This document shows positions 35,772-44,628 of a stretch of DNA of 64,000 nucleotides, one piece after another. A model generated the notes under the pieces. It had not been told where the DNA came from and ran no database searches. It worked only from the letters and a program-made list of their open reading frames with translations. The number at the start of each line of letters is the position of its first letter. Positions within the stretch are counted from its first letter, which is position 1. The DNA is from Bog-473 sp963787485 (GTDB lineage: Bacteria > Actinomycetota > Acidimicrobiia > Acidimicrobiales > RAAP-2). A program made the position numbers and the translations under genes. The DNA is taken from NCBI GenBank assembly GCA_963787485.1, contig CAWBDF010000010.1, positions 1 through 64,000 on the forward strand, in the 5' to 3' direction.

Positions 35772-36779
35772 TCAGCCCGAGTGGGGGGAGGAGGCGAACA
35801 GGTTCAGGCCCAGGCGGGCGGACACGTAGCGGGTGACCCGCTGGCCACGGACGCTGTTGCCGGCATCGTCGAGAGGCGGGGAGAAGGTGGCCAACCCCCC
35901 CTTTCCCGGGGAGACGGTGACCAGCCCACCACTGACGCCGCTCTTGCCGGGCAGCCCCACCTCGAACAGCCAGTCCCCGGAGCGCTCGTACAGGCCGGCG
36001 GTGGCGAGCACCGCGAGCACCCGCGCGCACGCGTCCTGGCCGATGACTCGGTCCCCCGTCAGCGGGTTCACCCCTCCGTCGCCCAGCGTGGCCGCCATCA
36101 CGGCGAGGTCCCGGGCGCTAACCGCCAGGGAGCATTGGCGAGTGTAGATGTCGGTGGCCACGTCGGGATCGCAGTACATGCGGCCGTAACTGTCGAGGAG
36201 GTGCGCGATCCCCCGGTTGCGAAAGTTGGTCGCCGCCTCCGACTCGTAGACCTCTTCGTCCAGCGACAGCGTACGGCCGGCGAAACGGCTCAGGCCCTCG
36301 ATGACGAAGCCGAATTTCTCCGTGGCCGACACGCCCGGCACCAGGCTGGTCGTGGCGATGGCACCGGCGTTGACCATGGGATTGATCGTGCGATCCACGT
36401 TGAGCTCAATGGCCATCACCGAGTTGAACGGAAGGCCGGTGCTGTTGACACCGAGCAGATCGCGAGCCCGCCGGTACCCGATCTCCTCACAGACCAGTGC
36501 GAACGTGAAGACCTTCGAGATGCTCTGCATGGAGAACGCACGGTCGGCGTCGCCGATGGCCACCGCCCGACCTCGCACGCCGACCAGGCAGATGCCGAAC
36601 TGATCGGCCGAGGCCTTGGCCAGCGCCGGGATGTAGTCGGCAACGGTGCCGTCCCTCAGCCCCCGGTACCGCTCGTACGCCTCGACCACGACGGCCACGA
36701 CCTCCTCCTCGGAGGGGAGCAACCCGGTCGAGACCGGCCGCTGACGCTCATCGGTATCCCAGGCCTCGTCGTCGAACAT
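35772..36779 (-). CDS. glsA: Glutaminase (beta-lactamase-fold type)
   Basis: The 335-residue enzyme hydrolyses glutamine to glutamate and ammonia. The catalytic Ser-Lys pair is in AFSMQSISKVFTFAL. GLPFNSVMAIEL, RTINPMVNAGAIATTSLV, YGRMYCDPDVATDIYTRQCS and GLPGKSGVSGGLVTVSPGKGG supply the remaining active-site residues. Length and order agree with GlsA. The C-terminus after LDDAGNSVRGQRVTRYVS is short, with no STAS domain. Neighbours give no functional link. Confidence 0.94.
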   Translation of the reverse strand: MFDDEAWDTDERQRPVSTGLLPSEEEVVAVVVEAYERYRGLRDGTVADYIPALAKASADQFGICLVGVRGRAVAIGDADRAFSMQSISKVFTFALVCEEIGYRRARDLLGVNSTGLPFNSVMAIELNVDRTINPMVNAGAIATTSLVPGVSATEKFGFVIEGLSRFAGRTLSLDEEVYESEAATNFRNRGIAHLLDSYGRMYCDPDVATDIYTRQCSLAVSARDLAVMAATLGDGGVNPLTGDRVIGQDACARVLAVLATAGLYERSGDWLFEVGLPGKSGVSGGLVTVSPGKGGLATFSPPLDDAGNSVRGQRVTRYVSARLGLNLFASSPHSG

Positions 36780-36821
36780 CTCGCCCGAAGATTGCCACGA
36801 CCGACCGGGGCGCCGTCAGCG

Positions 36822-37001
36822 TCAGGGGTCCGGCGTTTCGGCCGGGACCCAGACACAGATGAGGGGCTGCTCGTGGCGAGGGTCGGGCACCCACGTGGCG
36901 ATGAGTCGTCGGGGACGGGGCACCGGGTCGCCGCGTCCCGCGTGGAGGATCGGCGAGACGTCTGATCCGCCTCGCGGCGTCGAATCGGTCAGGATGCTCA
37001 T
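36822..37001 (-). CDS. Small conserved actinobacterial protein
   Basis: This 59-residue protein starts at ATG 37001 with AGGAGG about 11 bp upstream; GTG 37013 is an alternative. It contains PRPRRLIATWVPDP followed by QPLICVWVPAE. I recall this paired LxATWVxDP/CVW pattern from short actinobacterial hypothetical proteins. No function is known to me. Confidence 0.55.
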   Translation of the reverse strand: MSILTDSTPRGGSDVSPILHAGRGDPVPRPRRLIATWVPDPRHEQPLICVWVPAETPDP

Positions 37002-37233
37002 GGGGTCGCTCACCTCCTGCGGTGACTCGGATCTCCCCTGGAGTTTACCTGTAGTTCACTCTTTGTTCATCTTCTTCATCTTTTGTTCATTCGTTAGTCG
37101 CGTAAGGCCAGCGTGGAGCGAAGAACCGCGTCGAAGGAGGTGGCCCTGTGTCGGATCGGCCCTCGCCCGGCCAGGCGGTCGTCGAGCTGCTCTGGCACCG
37201 ATTCGCGCCTGCACCGGGCAATATGGTGACGCC

Positions 37234-37670
37234 ATGAGCCTGAAGGTGACACGACTGTTCGCCGACGACCTGAGGGAGACGCACCTCGAGGAGTTGGACC
37301 TGGAGGTGGCGGCGATGTCGTCGACGTTGGCCGTGGACCTCACCGAACTCCCGGTCACGAACGCACAGTGGGTGGAGTATCCAGAGGGGATGCCCGAGAT
37401 CATGCCCGGACTCCACGAGAGTCCCACTCGTCACCTCCACGTATGCGTCCTGGGGTGCTTCGAGGTGACGACGACGAGCGGGGACTCCAAGATCTTCGAA
37501 CCCGGCGATGTGCTCCTCTGCGACGACATGGGCAGTCGTGGACATGTGACGAAGGAGGTGGGGGGGCGCGGCGCGTTGCCCTCGTGCTGAGCGTCCCCGA
37601 CTCGTGGCACGTGCCGGGCGCTCGAGCGGGCCACGACCAGGTCGCGCCAAAAAGGGGGGTGGTCCCGTGA
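37234..37670 (+). CDS. Cupin-like protein, frameshifted near its end
   Basis: From ATG 37234 the protein (SLKVTRLFADDLRETHLEEL) has the cupin-like segments GLHESPTRHLHVCVLGCFEV and EPGDVLLCDDMGSRGHVTKEVG. It is paralogous to the gene at 52294-52692. At the seven-G run 37560-37566 the frame deviates and ends at 37590 as read. One additional G restores ARRVALVLSVPDSWHVPG, which matches RRVNLVIEIADGWELP in the paralogue, and puts the stop at 37668-37670. That stop overlaps the P450 start GTG as GTGA. Restored length is about 145 residues. The function is unknown; it is always beside catabolic genes here. Confidence 0.75.
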
Positions 37671-38875
37671 CACTGGTGTCCGACGACGTGCTGTCCTACC
37701 CGTTCGTCGAGGACCATGCCCTCGACGTCGACCGGCGGTTCTCAGAGCTCCAGCAACGTGGTCCCATCCGGATCGCGCTGCCGTGTGGCCCGCCCTGCTG
37801 GCTCGCGACGCGGTACGACGACGTGCGCACCATCTTCCTGGACCGGCGGTTCAGTCGAATAAAGCCGACGGGAACCGAGGCGCCACGGATGTGGCCCACG
37901 ATGGAGACCGACCCGACGATGCCGCTCGGCATGGATCCGCCAGAGCACGTCCGCCTGCGCCGCATCACGTCGCCGGTGTTCACACCGAAGAGCATCCGCG
38001 CTCTGAACGACGACTTCCAGGCGTACGTCGACACCCTGCTCGATGGCATGGAGCGGGAGGGACCAGGCGCCGACTTCGTGGCACGGTACGCCTGGGATCT
38101 GCCGATCCTGGTCCTCACGCACATGCTGGGCGTACCCGCCGACGACGCCACGCGGTTCCGCGGTTGGGTCGAATCGGTGACGGCGTTCGAGACACCCGTC
38201 GACGAGCGTCTCGTCAACGTCGAGAACATCCTCGCGTACATCGGCGAGCTGATCGCGGCGCGGCGCGAGCGACACCACGACGATCTCCTCGGCCGGCTCG
38301 TGTCCGCTCGTGACGAAGGCGACAAGCTGAGTGAGGCTGAGCTCGTCAGCACGGTCAATTCGCTGATCGTGGGCGGGTTCGAGACGACGGCGACCCAGCT
38401 CGGCAGCACCGTCTACACCTTGATGACCCACCGCGAGCTGTGGCAGGAACTGGTCGACGGCCGGGCGGCGCTGGACGCCGCGCTCGAGGAGCTGTGGCGG
38501 TGGATCCCGGGCTTCCGCTACGGGACGATGTTCGTGCGCTGGGCCAAGGAGGACATTGAGCTCAGCGACGGCGTCGTGATTCCGGCCGGCGAGGCTGTCC
38601 TGCCGGAGCAGCCCGTGGCCAACCGCGACGAGGCGGTGTTCCCCCATGGGTGGGAGCTCGACTTCCACCGCGCGGAACCCAAGCCGCACCTCGCCCTGGG
38701 CTTCGGCGAGCACCTCTGCATGGGCATCCATCTGGCCAAGATCCAGGTGCAACTGACGGTCGAGGCACTCGTCCGTCGCTTCCCGGACCTGGCCCTGGCC
38801 GTGCCGGAGAGCGAGGTGCCGTGGCCGCCCTGGACGTTCATGCGCACGGTGGAGTCCTTGCCGCTTCGTTGGTGA
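37667..38875 (+). CDS. Cytochrome P450
   Basis: This 402-residue bacterial P450 has the I-helix oxygen-binding motif LIVGGFETTATQLG, the K-helix ExxR in LEELWRWIPG, and the haem loop LALGFGEHLCMGIHLAK with the thiolate Cys. The usual Phe seven residues before the Cys is Leu-Gly-Phe-shifted, a modest variation. It would hydroxylate a hydrophobic substrate using a ferredoxin not encoded nearby. GTG 37667 overlaps the corrected cupin stop. The TauD-family gene follows on the same strand 135 bp later. Confidence 0.92.
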   Translation: MTLVSDDVLSYPFVEDHALDVDRRFSELQQRGPIRIALPCGPPCWLATRYDDVRTIFLDRRFSRIKPTGTEAPRMWPTMETDPTMPLGMDPPEHVRLRRITSPVFTPKSIRALNDDFQAYVDTLLDGMEREGPGADFVARYAWDLPILVLTHMLGVPADDATRFRGWVESVTAFETPVDERLVNVENILAYIGELIAARRERHHDDLLGRLVSARDEGDKLSEAELVSTVNSLIVGGFETTATQLGSTVYTLMTHRELWQELVDGRAALDAALEELWRWIPGFRYGTMFVRWAKEDIELSDGVVIPAGEAVLPEQPVANRDEAVFPHGWELDFHRAEPKPHLALGFGEHLCMGIHLAKIQVQLTVEALVRRFPDLALAVPESEVPWPPWTFMRTVESLPLRW

Positions 38876-39010
38876 AGTCGGCGGCTGTCGAGACCACACC
38901 GTGCGGACTCACGAGAACATCACCGCGCAAACGCTTCACACCAGCGGCGGTTTCATCGCCGAGCTGGTCTCTCTACGGGAGGGTGGCAACCGAGAGAGGG
39001 GAGGACTTCG

Positions 39011-39889
39011 ATGAGCATCAAGGTGCGCGCCGTCAGTGGGGCACTCGGCTGCGAGGTGACCGGGATCGATCTCACCAATCTCACCACGTCCGAGTGGGGT
39101 GAGATCCACGACCTGTGGCTCGAGTACCTCGTGCTCTTCTTCCCGGATCAGTCAGTCGATCCCGACGCGCACGTCGCTCTCGCCCGCCGGATCGGAGAAC
39201 CCGAAATCCACCCCTACACGCCGAAGCTCGATGCCAGGCACCCAGAGGTGTCCGTACTGGACGGTGTCAGGGCCGATACGTGGCACACGGACGTAACCTT
39301 CAGCGCAACTCCCCCGATGGCCTCGGTGCTCCACATGGCGACGTGCCCCCCGGTGGGCGGGGACACCATGTGGACCAATCAGTACCTGGTGTACGAGACG
39401 TTGTCCGCACCCATGCGGGACCTGCTCTGGGGGCTCACTGCCGTGCATACCGCGTTGCCGATGAACCACCCCGAAGTACGGGCGACCCATCCGGTGGTCC
39501 GAACACACCCCGAGACTGGGCGTTTGTCTCTCTTTGTCAACCGAGGGTTCACCTCACACCTCGACGAGGTCAGCGACTCCGAGAGCGAGGCCCTCCTGCA
39601 GTACCTCTTCACCTGGTCGGAGAGGCCGGAGTTTCAGTGTCGCTACCGCTGGACTCCCGGCGCCGTCGGGATGTGGGACAACCGCTGCACGCAACACTAC
39701 GGCGTGTACGACTACAGCGACCAACGGGTGATCCACAGAGTGACGGTCATCGGCGACCGCCCCTTGGGGGGTGAGCGCCGTTGGCCTCAGATCTCCATGA
39801 GCACCCACTTGGACGGCGAGCCGGTACCCGCCGATCCTCGCACCAATTCCATCGCGACGCAGGAAGCCGTCGTCGAGACTACGTCGTGA
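39011..39889 (+). CDS. TauD/TfdA family 2-oxoglutarate/Fe(II) dioxygenase
   Basis: The 292-residue protein carries the facial triad: His and Asp in DTWHTDVTFSATPP and the distal His in DQRVIHRVTVIGDRP. CPPVGGDTMWTNQYLVYETL and GMWDNRCTQHYGVYDY are family hallmarks. TauD-type enzymes oxidise taurine, alkyl sulfates, phenoxyacetates or other small acids. The substrate cannot be assigned. The ATG has a GAGAGGGGAGG site 8 bp upstream. It faces the acyl-CoA dehydrogenase genes convergently. Confidence 0.9.
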   Translation: MSIKVRAVSGALGCEVTGIDLTNLTTSEWGEIHDLWLEYLVLFFPDQSVDPDAHVALARRIGEPEIHPYTPKLDARHPEVSVLDGVRADTWHTDVTFSATPPMASVLHMATCPPVGGDTMWTNQYLVYETLSAPMRDLLWGLTAVHTALPMNHPEVRATHPVVRTHPETGRLSLFVNRGFTSHLDEVSDSESEALLQYLFTWSERPEFQCRYRWTPGAVGMWDNRCTQHYGVYDYSDQRVIHRVTVIGDRPLGGERRWPQISMSTHLDGEPVPADPRTNSIATQEAVVETTS

Positions 39890-39987
39890 GCCGATCGGAG
39901 CCGAGCAGGACTCCCCCGGGTCAGCCGTCACTGCGTCGGAACGTTTCGTTTCAACCCGCCCGCGATCCGCAAGACAACGGATGCTTC

Positions 39988-41257
39988 TCAGAAGGAGACA
40001 TCACCCTTGAAGAGCGCCCTCGCAATGTTCCGCCGCATGATCTCCGCGCTGCCGTCGGCAATGCGGACAACCCGTGCTTGTTGCCATCCCTCGTAGAGAC
40101 GGGTCTCCTGAGTCAGGCCCATGCCCCCAAGCACCTGCATGCAGCGGTCATAGACGCGACAGCACATCTCCGTCGTGTACGCCTTGACCATACTGACCTC
40201 TCGGATGGCCGGTGCACCACGTTCGAGTCGAGCTGCACAGTCAAGCGACATCGACTTCGCGGCGTAGATCTCAATCGCCGAATCGGCAAGTTGGAACGAG
40301 ACACCTTGATAGTCCGATATCGGTTGGCCGAACGCCCTCCGCTGAAGCGCGTACTCCGTCGCCTGCTCAAGTGCCCAACGGGCGAGCCCCACACACCGGC
40401 CGGCGTTGTACATGCGACCCAGGTTGACACTGCCCAAGGCAAGATCCAGGCCCCTCCCCTCCACCCCGAGCACGTTGCGTTCCGGCACGTGCACTTCGTT
40501 CAGCGAGATGATCGCCTCGTTGCCACCGAGTTCCCCGAAGAGCCGGATGATGCTGTCCACTTGGAAGCCGGGGCTCGCGGTGGGAACGACGAAGGCCGTG
40601 ATGGGCACGCCGCGGGAGGACTCCTTCTTGTCCCCTGTCAGGGCGAACACAATGGCGTACTCCGCATAGGGAGAGTTGGTGATCCACTGCTTCGTCCCAG
40701 TCAGAACCCACTGGTCGCCGTCATGACGAGCCCGCGTCGTGATGGCCAGAGCATCCGAGCCGGCGTCGGGCTCTGACAGACGCGAAGCACAGGGTCGACC
40801 GGCCGGACGCGATGGCTGTCCAAAGTTCCTCTCGAAGCTGGTCGGACATGGCGAGAAGGAGGGAGCTCGGTCCAGTCGACCAGTGACTCACTGCCAGATA
40901 CGGAAGCAATCGGGCCGGTCCATAGCGGTGGTGAAGATATTCCCAGACCGAAAAGTTCACGATTGCCCCCTGGCCACCGCCGCCCAGCTCCTCTGGGACC
41001 ATCATCGTGTAGTAGCCAGCCTCGGCCGCCTCGAGCCGGACGGTCCTCATCAGGCTTTGCACTTCTGGCGTATAGGCACCGTTGGTGTCGAACACCCTTC
41101 GAGGCTCGCCAAGAACCGCAGCGTGGGCATCCTCGAGTGGCAACACCACCCGGTCCACGAACTGGCCGAGGCCCGTCAGGATCTCCGCCACGTCAGCGTC
41201 CACCGGATTCAGATCGGGAGCAGCCAAGGAGCCCTCACACCGGGTTGATCGTGCCAC
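39988..41257 (-). pseudogene. Acyl-CoA dehydrogenase (first of a pair), +1 frameshift
   Basis: An N-terminal half (from GTG 41257: VDRVVLPLEDAHAAVLGEP, GYYTMMVPEELGGGGQG, ASGRSTLCFA) ends out of frame after base 40780. The C-terminal half in the next frame continues without loss: LSEPDAGSDALAITTRARHD, TGTKQWITNSPYAEYAIVFAL, NLGRMYNAGRCVGLARWALE, QVLGGMGLT and DGSAEIMRRNIARAL. Skipping the T at 40780 (GCG-T-CTG-TCA) joins them into one protein of about 422 residues. It would be an FAD-dependent acyl-CoA dehydrogenase. The paired gene downstream suggests a heteromeric enzyme. Confidence 0.85.
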
Positions 41258-41269
41258 ACAGTCGGCCCA

Positions 41270-42503
41270 TCAGTTGTGCTGAACCTGATCGAAGGGGAGA
41301 TCGACGTCGGATGCCGGCTCTCGAGGAAGTCCGAGAACCCTGTCGCTCACGTTGTTGCGCTGGATCTCGACGGTGCCACCGCGGATCGTCGCGCTCCGGC
41401 TGTGCAAGAAGGCCTCAGACCACTGGTCTCCGTTTGCCTGGTCAGCCGGCCACGTGACCGCGTCAGCCCCGGCGAGTGCCAGAGCGAGTTCGGCTCTCCG
41501 TTTGGTGATGACGTCGTTACCCAATTTCACGAGGCTGCCGTACCCAGTCGGAAGTTTCCCGTTGGCCACAGATCGAGAAACCCGCTCTGAGAGAAGCCTC
41601 TGGGTCACCGATGCCACATGGAGATCCACCACTCCCCTCCGCACTCCTGCGTCGTCGCCGAGCCCCCTCGTCGCCGCCAGGGACACGAGCGGAGCCACTG
41701 ATCGGCCTCCGTCGGCCACGCGGCTCCTACTGCGGCCTGCCCAAGAATGTTCGATCTCGAGGAGGCCACGCGCCACCCTCCACCCCTCGTTCTCCTCACC
41801 GACGAGTTTGGTGGCCCGAACGACCACATCGGCAAAGAACTCTTCACAGAAATCCGCGCGGCCGTCGATCTGCTTGATTCGCCGGACCTCGATTCCGGGC
41901 GATCCCAGATCCACGATCAGCATGGAGATCCCCTTGTGCTTCGGAACGTCCCATCGGGTGCGCACGGGGCACAATGCGAAGTCCGACAGACGCGGCTCCA
42001 CTGCTCCACGTCTTCTGGCCGTTCACGAGGAACGAGTCTCCGTCCCGCGTCGCACCGGTGAGCAGACCGGCCAGGTCCGAACCACCACTCGGCTCAGAGA
42101 GGAGCTGAATCCACAACTCCTCTCCCGAAAGGATCTTCGGGATGTGTTCGAGCTTCTGTTCAGGGCTCCCGAATCGGGCCAACGTTGCACCCAGGATGTT
42201 GATGGAGACGCCGAAGTTCCGTCCCGGGATGTCATACCCGGCTGCTTCCTCCAAGAACACACGCTCGTGCTCGAGCGTCAGGCCCTGCCCTCCGTACTCC
42301 TTGGAGAAGGTGAATCCCGCATAGCCAGCCTGGTGGAGCTTCTGCTGTAGGAGCCTGAACAACGTCAAACGTTGTGGGTCGGACTCGAATTCTTCTTCGG
42401 GGTTGGTTCTGACGCCCGCTGATGGAACGTTCTCGGCCAGCCACGCTCGGGCTCTCAGGCGGTATTCGTGTAGCTCTTGGCTCTCTCTGTGGTCTTCGCT
42501 CAC
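41270..42503 (-). pseudogene. Acyl-CoA dehydrogenase (second of a pair), +1 frameshift
   Basis: From GTG 42503 (AGGAGG site) the protein has LRARAWLAENVPSAGV, YAGFTFSKEYGGQGLTLEHE, GATLARFGSPEQKLEHIPKI and LLSEPSGGSDLAGLLTGATR, up to NGQKTWSSGAA. The frame breaks at T 41990 (GCG-T-CTG-TCG). The continuation is LSDFALCPVRTRWDVPKHKG, ISMLIVDL, EFFADVVVRATKLVGEENEG and a C-terminal GGTVEIQRNNVSDRVLGLPRE. Joined, it is about 410 residues. The GGTVEIQRN signature indicates an FAD-binding subunit like those of FadE heterotetramers. Confidence 0.87.
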
Positions 42504-42616
42504 CTCACTCCTCCTCGGGGTTCCTCCCTTGTGCTCAGTGAAACGACCTCTTCTTGGTGACACGACGGTCGTCGATCCCGACGTTGCCGTCCGTGACGAC
42601 TCAGAGCGGAGCGCGC

Positions 42617-43597
42617 TCAGGCGATGGCGGGTCCGACTTTGGTGATCATGAGGCGGATGTGCTCCTCGACGATGTCGTCGTCCATGCCGTTCACCGCGAA
42701 CCACGGGAGAATGTAGGTCACAGGTAGGCCCTCAGTTGCCTGCTTGATGTGGGTGATCGCGTCGTCCGGGGTCATGACCTTGTATTCCATCTGCTCCTGG
42801 CTCTTGACGAGCATGGCCTGCAACCCTCGGGTCAGCTCGTTGGAGCCCGGGTCGGTCGACTCGACGCGCTCCGCATCGTTGCGCCGCTCGACGTAGAGCT
42901 CGGCGAGGTAGCGGAGTTGCGGTTCAGCGCGAGCCCGGGTGCGCTCGGGGTCCTCGCTGACCACGGCCAGCTCCATCATCGGCGCGCACATCCGCGCCAT
43001 GCTCGTGTCGTGCCCCCCGGCAGCCAGACCGTCGAGATAGGGCTTCAGGAATGCCTGATGAGCGCTGAGGAGATACTCGCCCATCAATCCGGCGCGTCGG
43101 GCCCCGACCGGCCCGACGTACCCGGCCCAGATCGGCAGCCGCTCCTGAATTGGCCGTGGCATCACGTCCTCGGTCAGCAGACGCCGGATCTCCGGGATGG
43201 CCGCATCGAGCATGTGGAAGCGCTTGGCGCGCTCGACGCCGAAGGGCGTGAAGTCGATCGGGAGGTATCCGGCACCCAGGCCGAGCTCGACCCGGCCATC
43301 GCTGAGGATGTCGATCATCGCCGCTTCCTCGGCGATGTGGAGCGGGTGGCGGACGGGCGCCACCAGCACCGAGGTCCCGATGTGGATCTGTCTGGTCCGT
43401 GCGGCGATTGCGGCGGCAAATGTGAGCGGCTGCGGGCAGTGGCCGTCTTGGTCGAGGTGGTGCTCACCGACGAAGATCGCACCTGCACCGAGCCGGTCCG
43501 CCTCTTCGATGAACTCCAGCATCTTTCCGTAGTGCTGCGACCAGGGCCGTTCCCACGGCGGTGGGTTGCGGAGATCGGTCATGAACCCTACTTGCAT
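42617..43597 (-). CDS. LLM-class (luciferase-like) flavin-dependent oxidoreductase
   Basis: The 326-residue TIM-barrel protein starts at ATG 43597 behind GGAGG. It has QVGFMTDLRNPPPWERPW, AIFVGEHHLDQDGHCPQPL, IHIGTSVLVAPVRHPLHIAE and ILSDGRVELGLGAGYLPIDF, all typical of luciferase-like monooxygenases and F420-dependent reductases. The sequence does not decide between FMN and F420. It heads the leftward unit with the two acyl-CoA dehydrogenases and may act in the same pathway. Confidence 0.88.
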   Translation of the reverse strand: MQVGFMTDLRNPPPWERPWSQHYGKMLEFIEEADRLGAGAIFVGEHHLDQDGHCPQPLTFAAAIAARTRQIHIGTSVLVAPVRHPLHIAEEAAMIDILSDGRVELGLGAGYLPIDFTPFGVERAKRFHMLDAAIPEIRRLLTEDVMPRPIQERLPIWAGYVGPVGARRAGLMGEYLLSAHQAFLKPYLDGLAAGGHDTSMARMCAPMMELAVVSEDPERTRARAEPQLRYLAELYVERRNDAERVESTDPGSNELTRGLQAMLVKSQEQMEYKVMTPDDAITHIKQATEGLPVTYILPWFAVNGMDDDIVEEHIRLMITKVGPAIA

Positions 43598-43818
43598 CGT
43601 TTCCTCCAAGCTGTGCTGGAAAGCCGTGCATCTGCGACGGCGTGGCGCCTGATCGGCGAATGCCGATCGAAAACCGATCCGCGCGCCGGTCGAGATTCAG
43701 AGCACTGCGACGATCCGAAGTTAGCTTGACGCGGATGTCGGGTCCACCGGACAGGGGCAGTGTGGGATGTACATCTCCTGGTTGCGGGTGGCCCGGCCTC
43801 AGTCGTGTGCAGAAGCGC

Positions 43819-44628
43819 TCAGACCGCGAATCGAGGCACACGAGTTCGATGCCTGTGGGCGTAGATCCGCCCAATGCCGTACCAGGCTGCGCCGAAGGTA
43901 CCGACAAAGAATCCCACGGGCCAGTTCACCTCATAGGAACTGGCGAGCGCGGCCCACACGGTCAGCAGCGCTATGGCAACCGATCCGACCATCGCAGGGA
44001 CAGGCCCGTCGCTGAAACAGCGGGCTGCCGCGGGAGGTCCGATCATCAGGGCGAAGATCAGGAGGGCGCCGACAACCGGCACCGTCATTGTGGTGGCACA
44101 CGCCAGGACCACGAGGAAGGCCATCTCGGTACGATGAGGCTGAATACCCCTGGCCGCCGCGATCTCGGGGGCGATGGAGGTCAGCATCAGTCGTCGATAG
44201 AGGGCGGCAATGGCCAGAAGGCAGACCAGGCCTAGCACCGCCACAGGCAGGATCTTGCTTGAGCTGACGCCAAGGATCTCTCCGAAGAGGAGTGAGAAGA
44301 TCTGGGGCTCGTACTCGGTGCTCTGGCTCAGAAATGCGGCACCGAGGGCCAGCATCATCACGAGGGCGAGCGCCGTGACCACGTCGGCCCTGCCCCGCCG
44401 GCTGAGCGACCCGATGCCGAGGGCGGCAAGGAGGGAGAAGACACCCAAGCCGATCAGGGGGTTGATTCCGACCAGATTCGCGCCGGCGGCGCCGGCGAAG
44501 GCCCCGTTGGGGATGGCATGGGCCGGGAACGCCGAACCCCGGAGCACGACGAAGAAACCGACCACTCCCGCGACGACGGCCACGACGGTGCCGACCTCCC
44601 ACGCATTGACCATGAAGCCCGAGAACAT
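43819..44628 (-). CDS. Metal ABC transporter permease (ZnuB/MntB family)
   Basis: The 269-residue ABC-3 family permease has about eight TM segments (VGTVVAVVAGVVGFFVVLRG, LGVFSLLAALGIGSLS, MTVPVVGALLIFALMIGPPA and others). HAIPNGAFAGAAGANLVGIN is the ATPase-contacting loop. It is the second of two permeases: its ATG at 44628 shares one base with the preceding stop. With its sister permease and the ATPase it would import Zn, Mn or Fe. The last gene of the unit. Confidence 0.88.
   Translation of the reverse strand: MFSGFMVNAWEVGTVVAVVAGVVGFFVVLRGSAFPAHAIPNGAFAGAAGANLVGINPLIGLGVFSLLAALGIGSLSRRGRADVVTALALVMMLALGAAFLSQSTEYEPQIFSLLFGEILGVSSSKILPVAVLGLVCLLAIAALYRRLMLTSIAPEIAAARGIQPHRTEMAFLVVLACATTMTVPVVGALLIFALMIGPPAAARCFSDGPVPAMVGSVAIALLTVWAALASSYEVNWPVGFFVGTFGAAWYGIGRIYAHRHRTRVPRFAV

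Noticed and set aside
43651..43668. Perfect gatcggc/gccgatc hairpin between the LLM gene and the metal permease
   Set aside because: No T tract on either strand and no associated gene structure; could be a weak terminator but cannot be supported.
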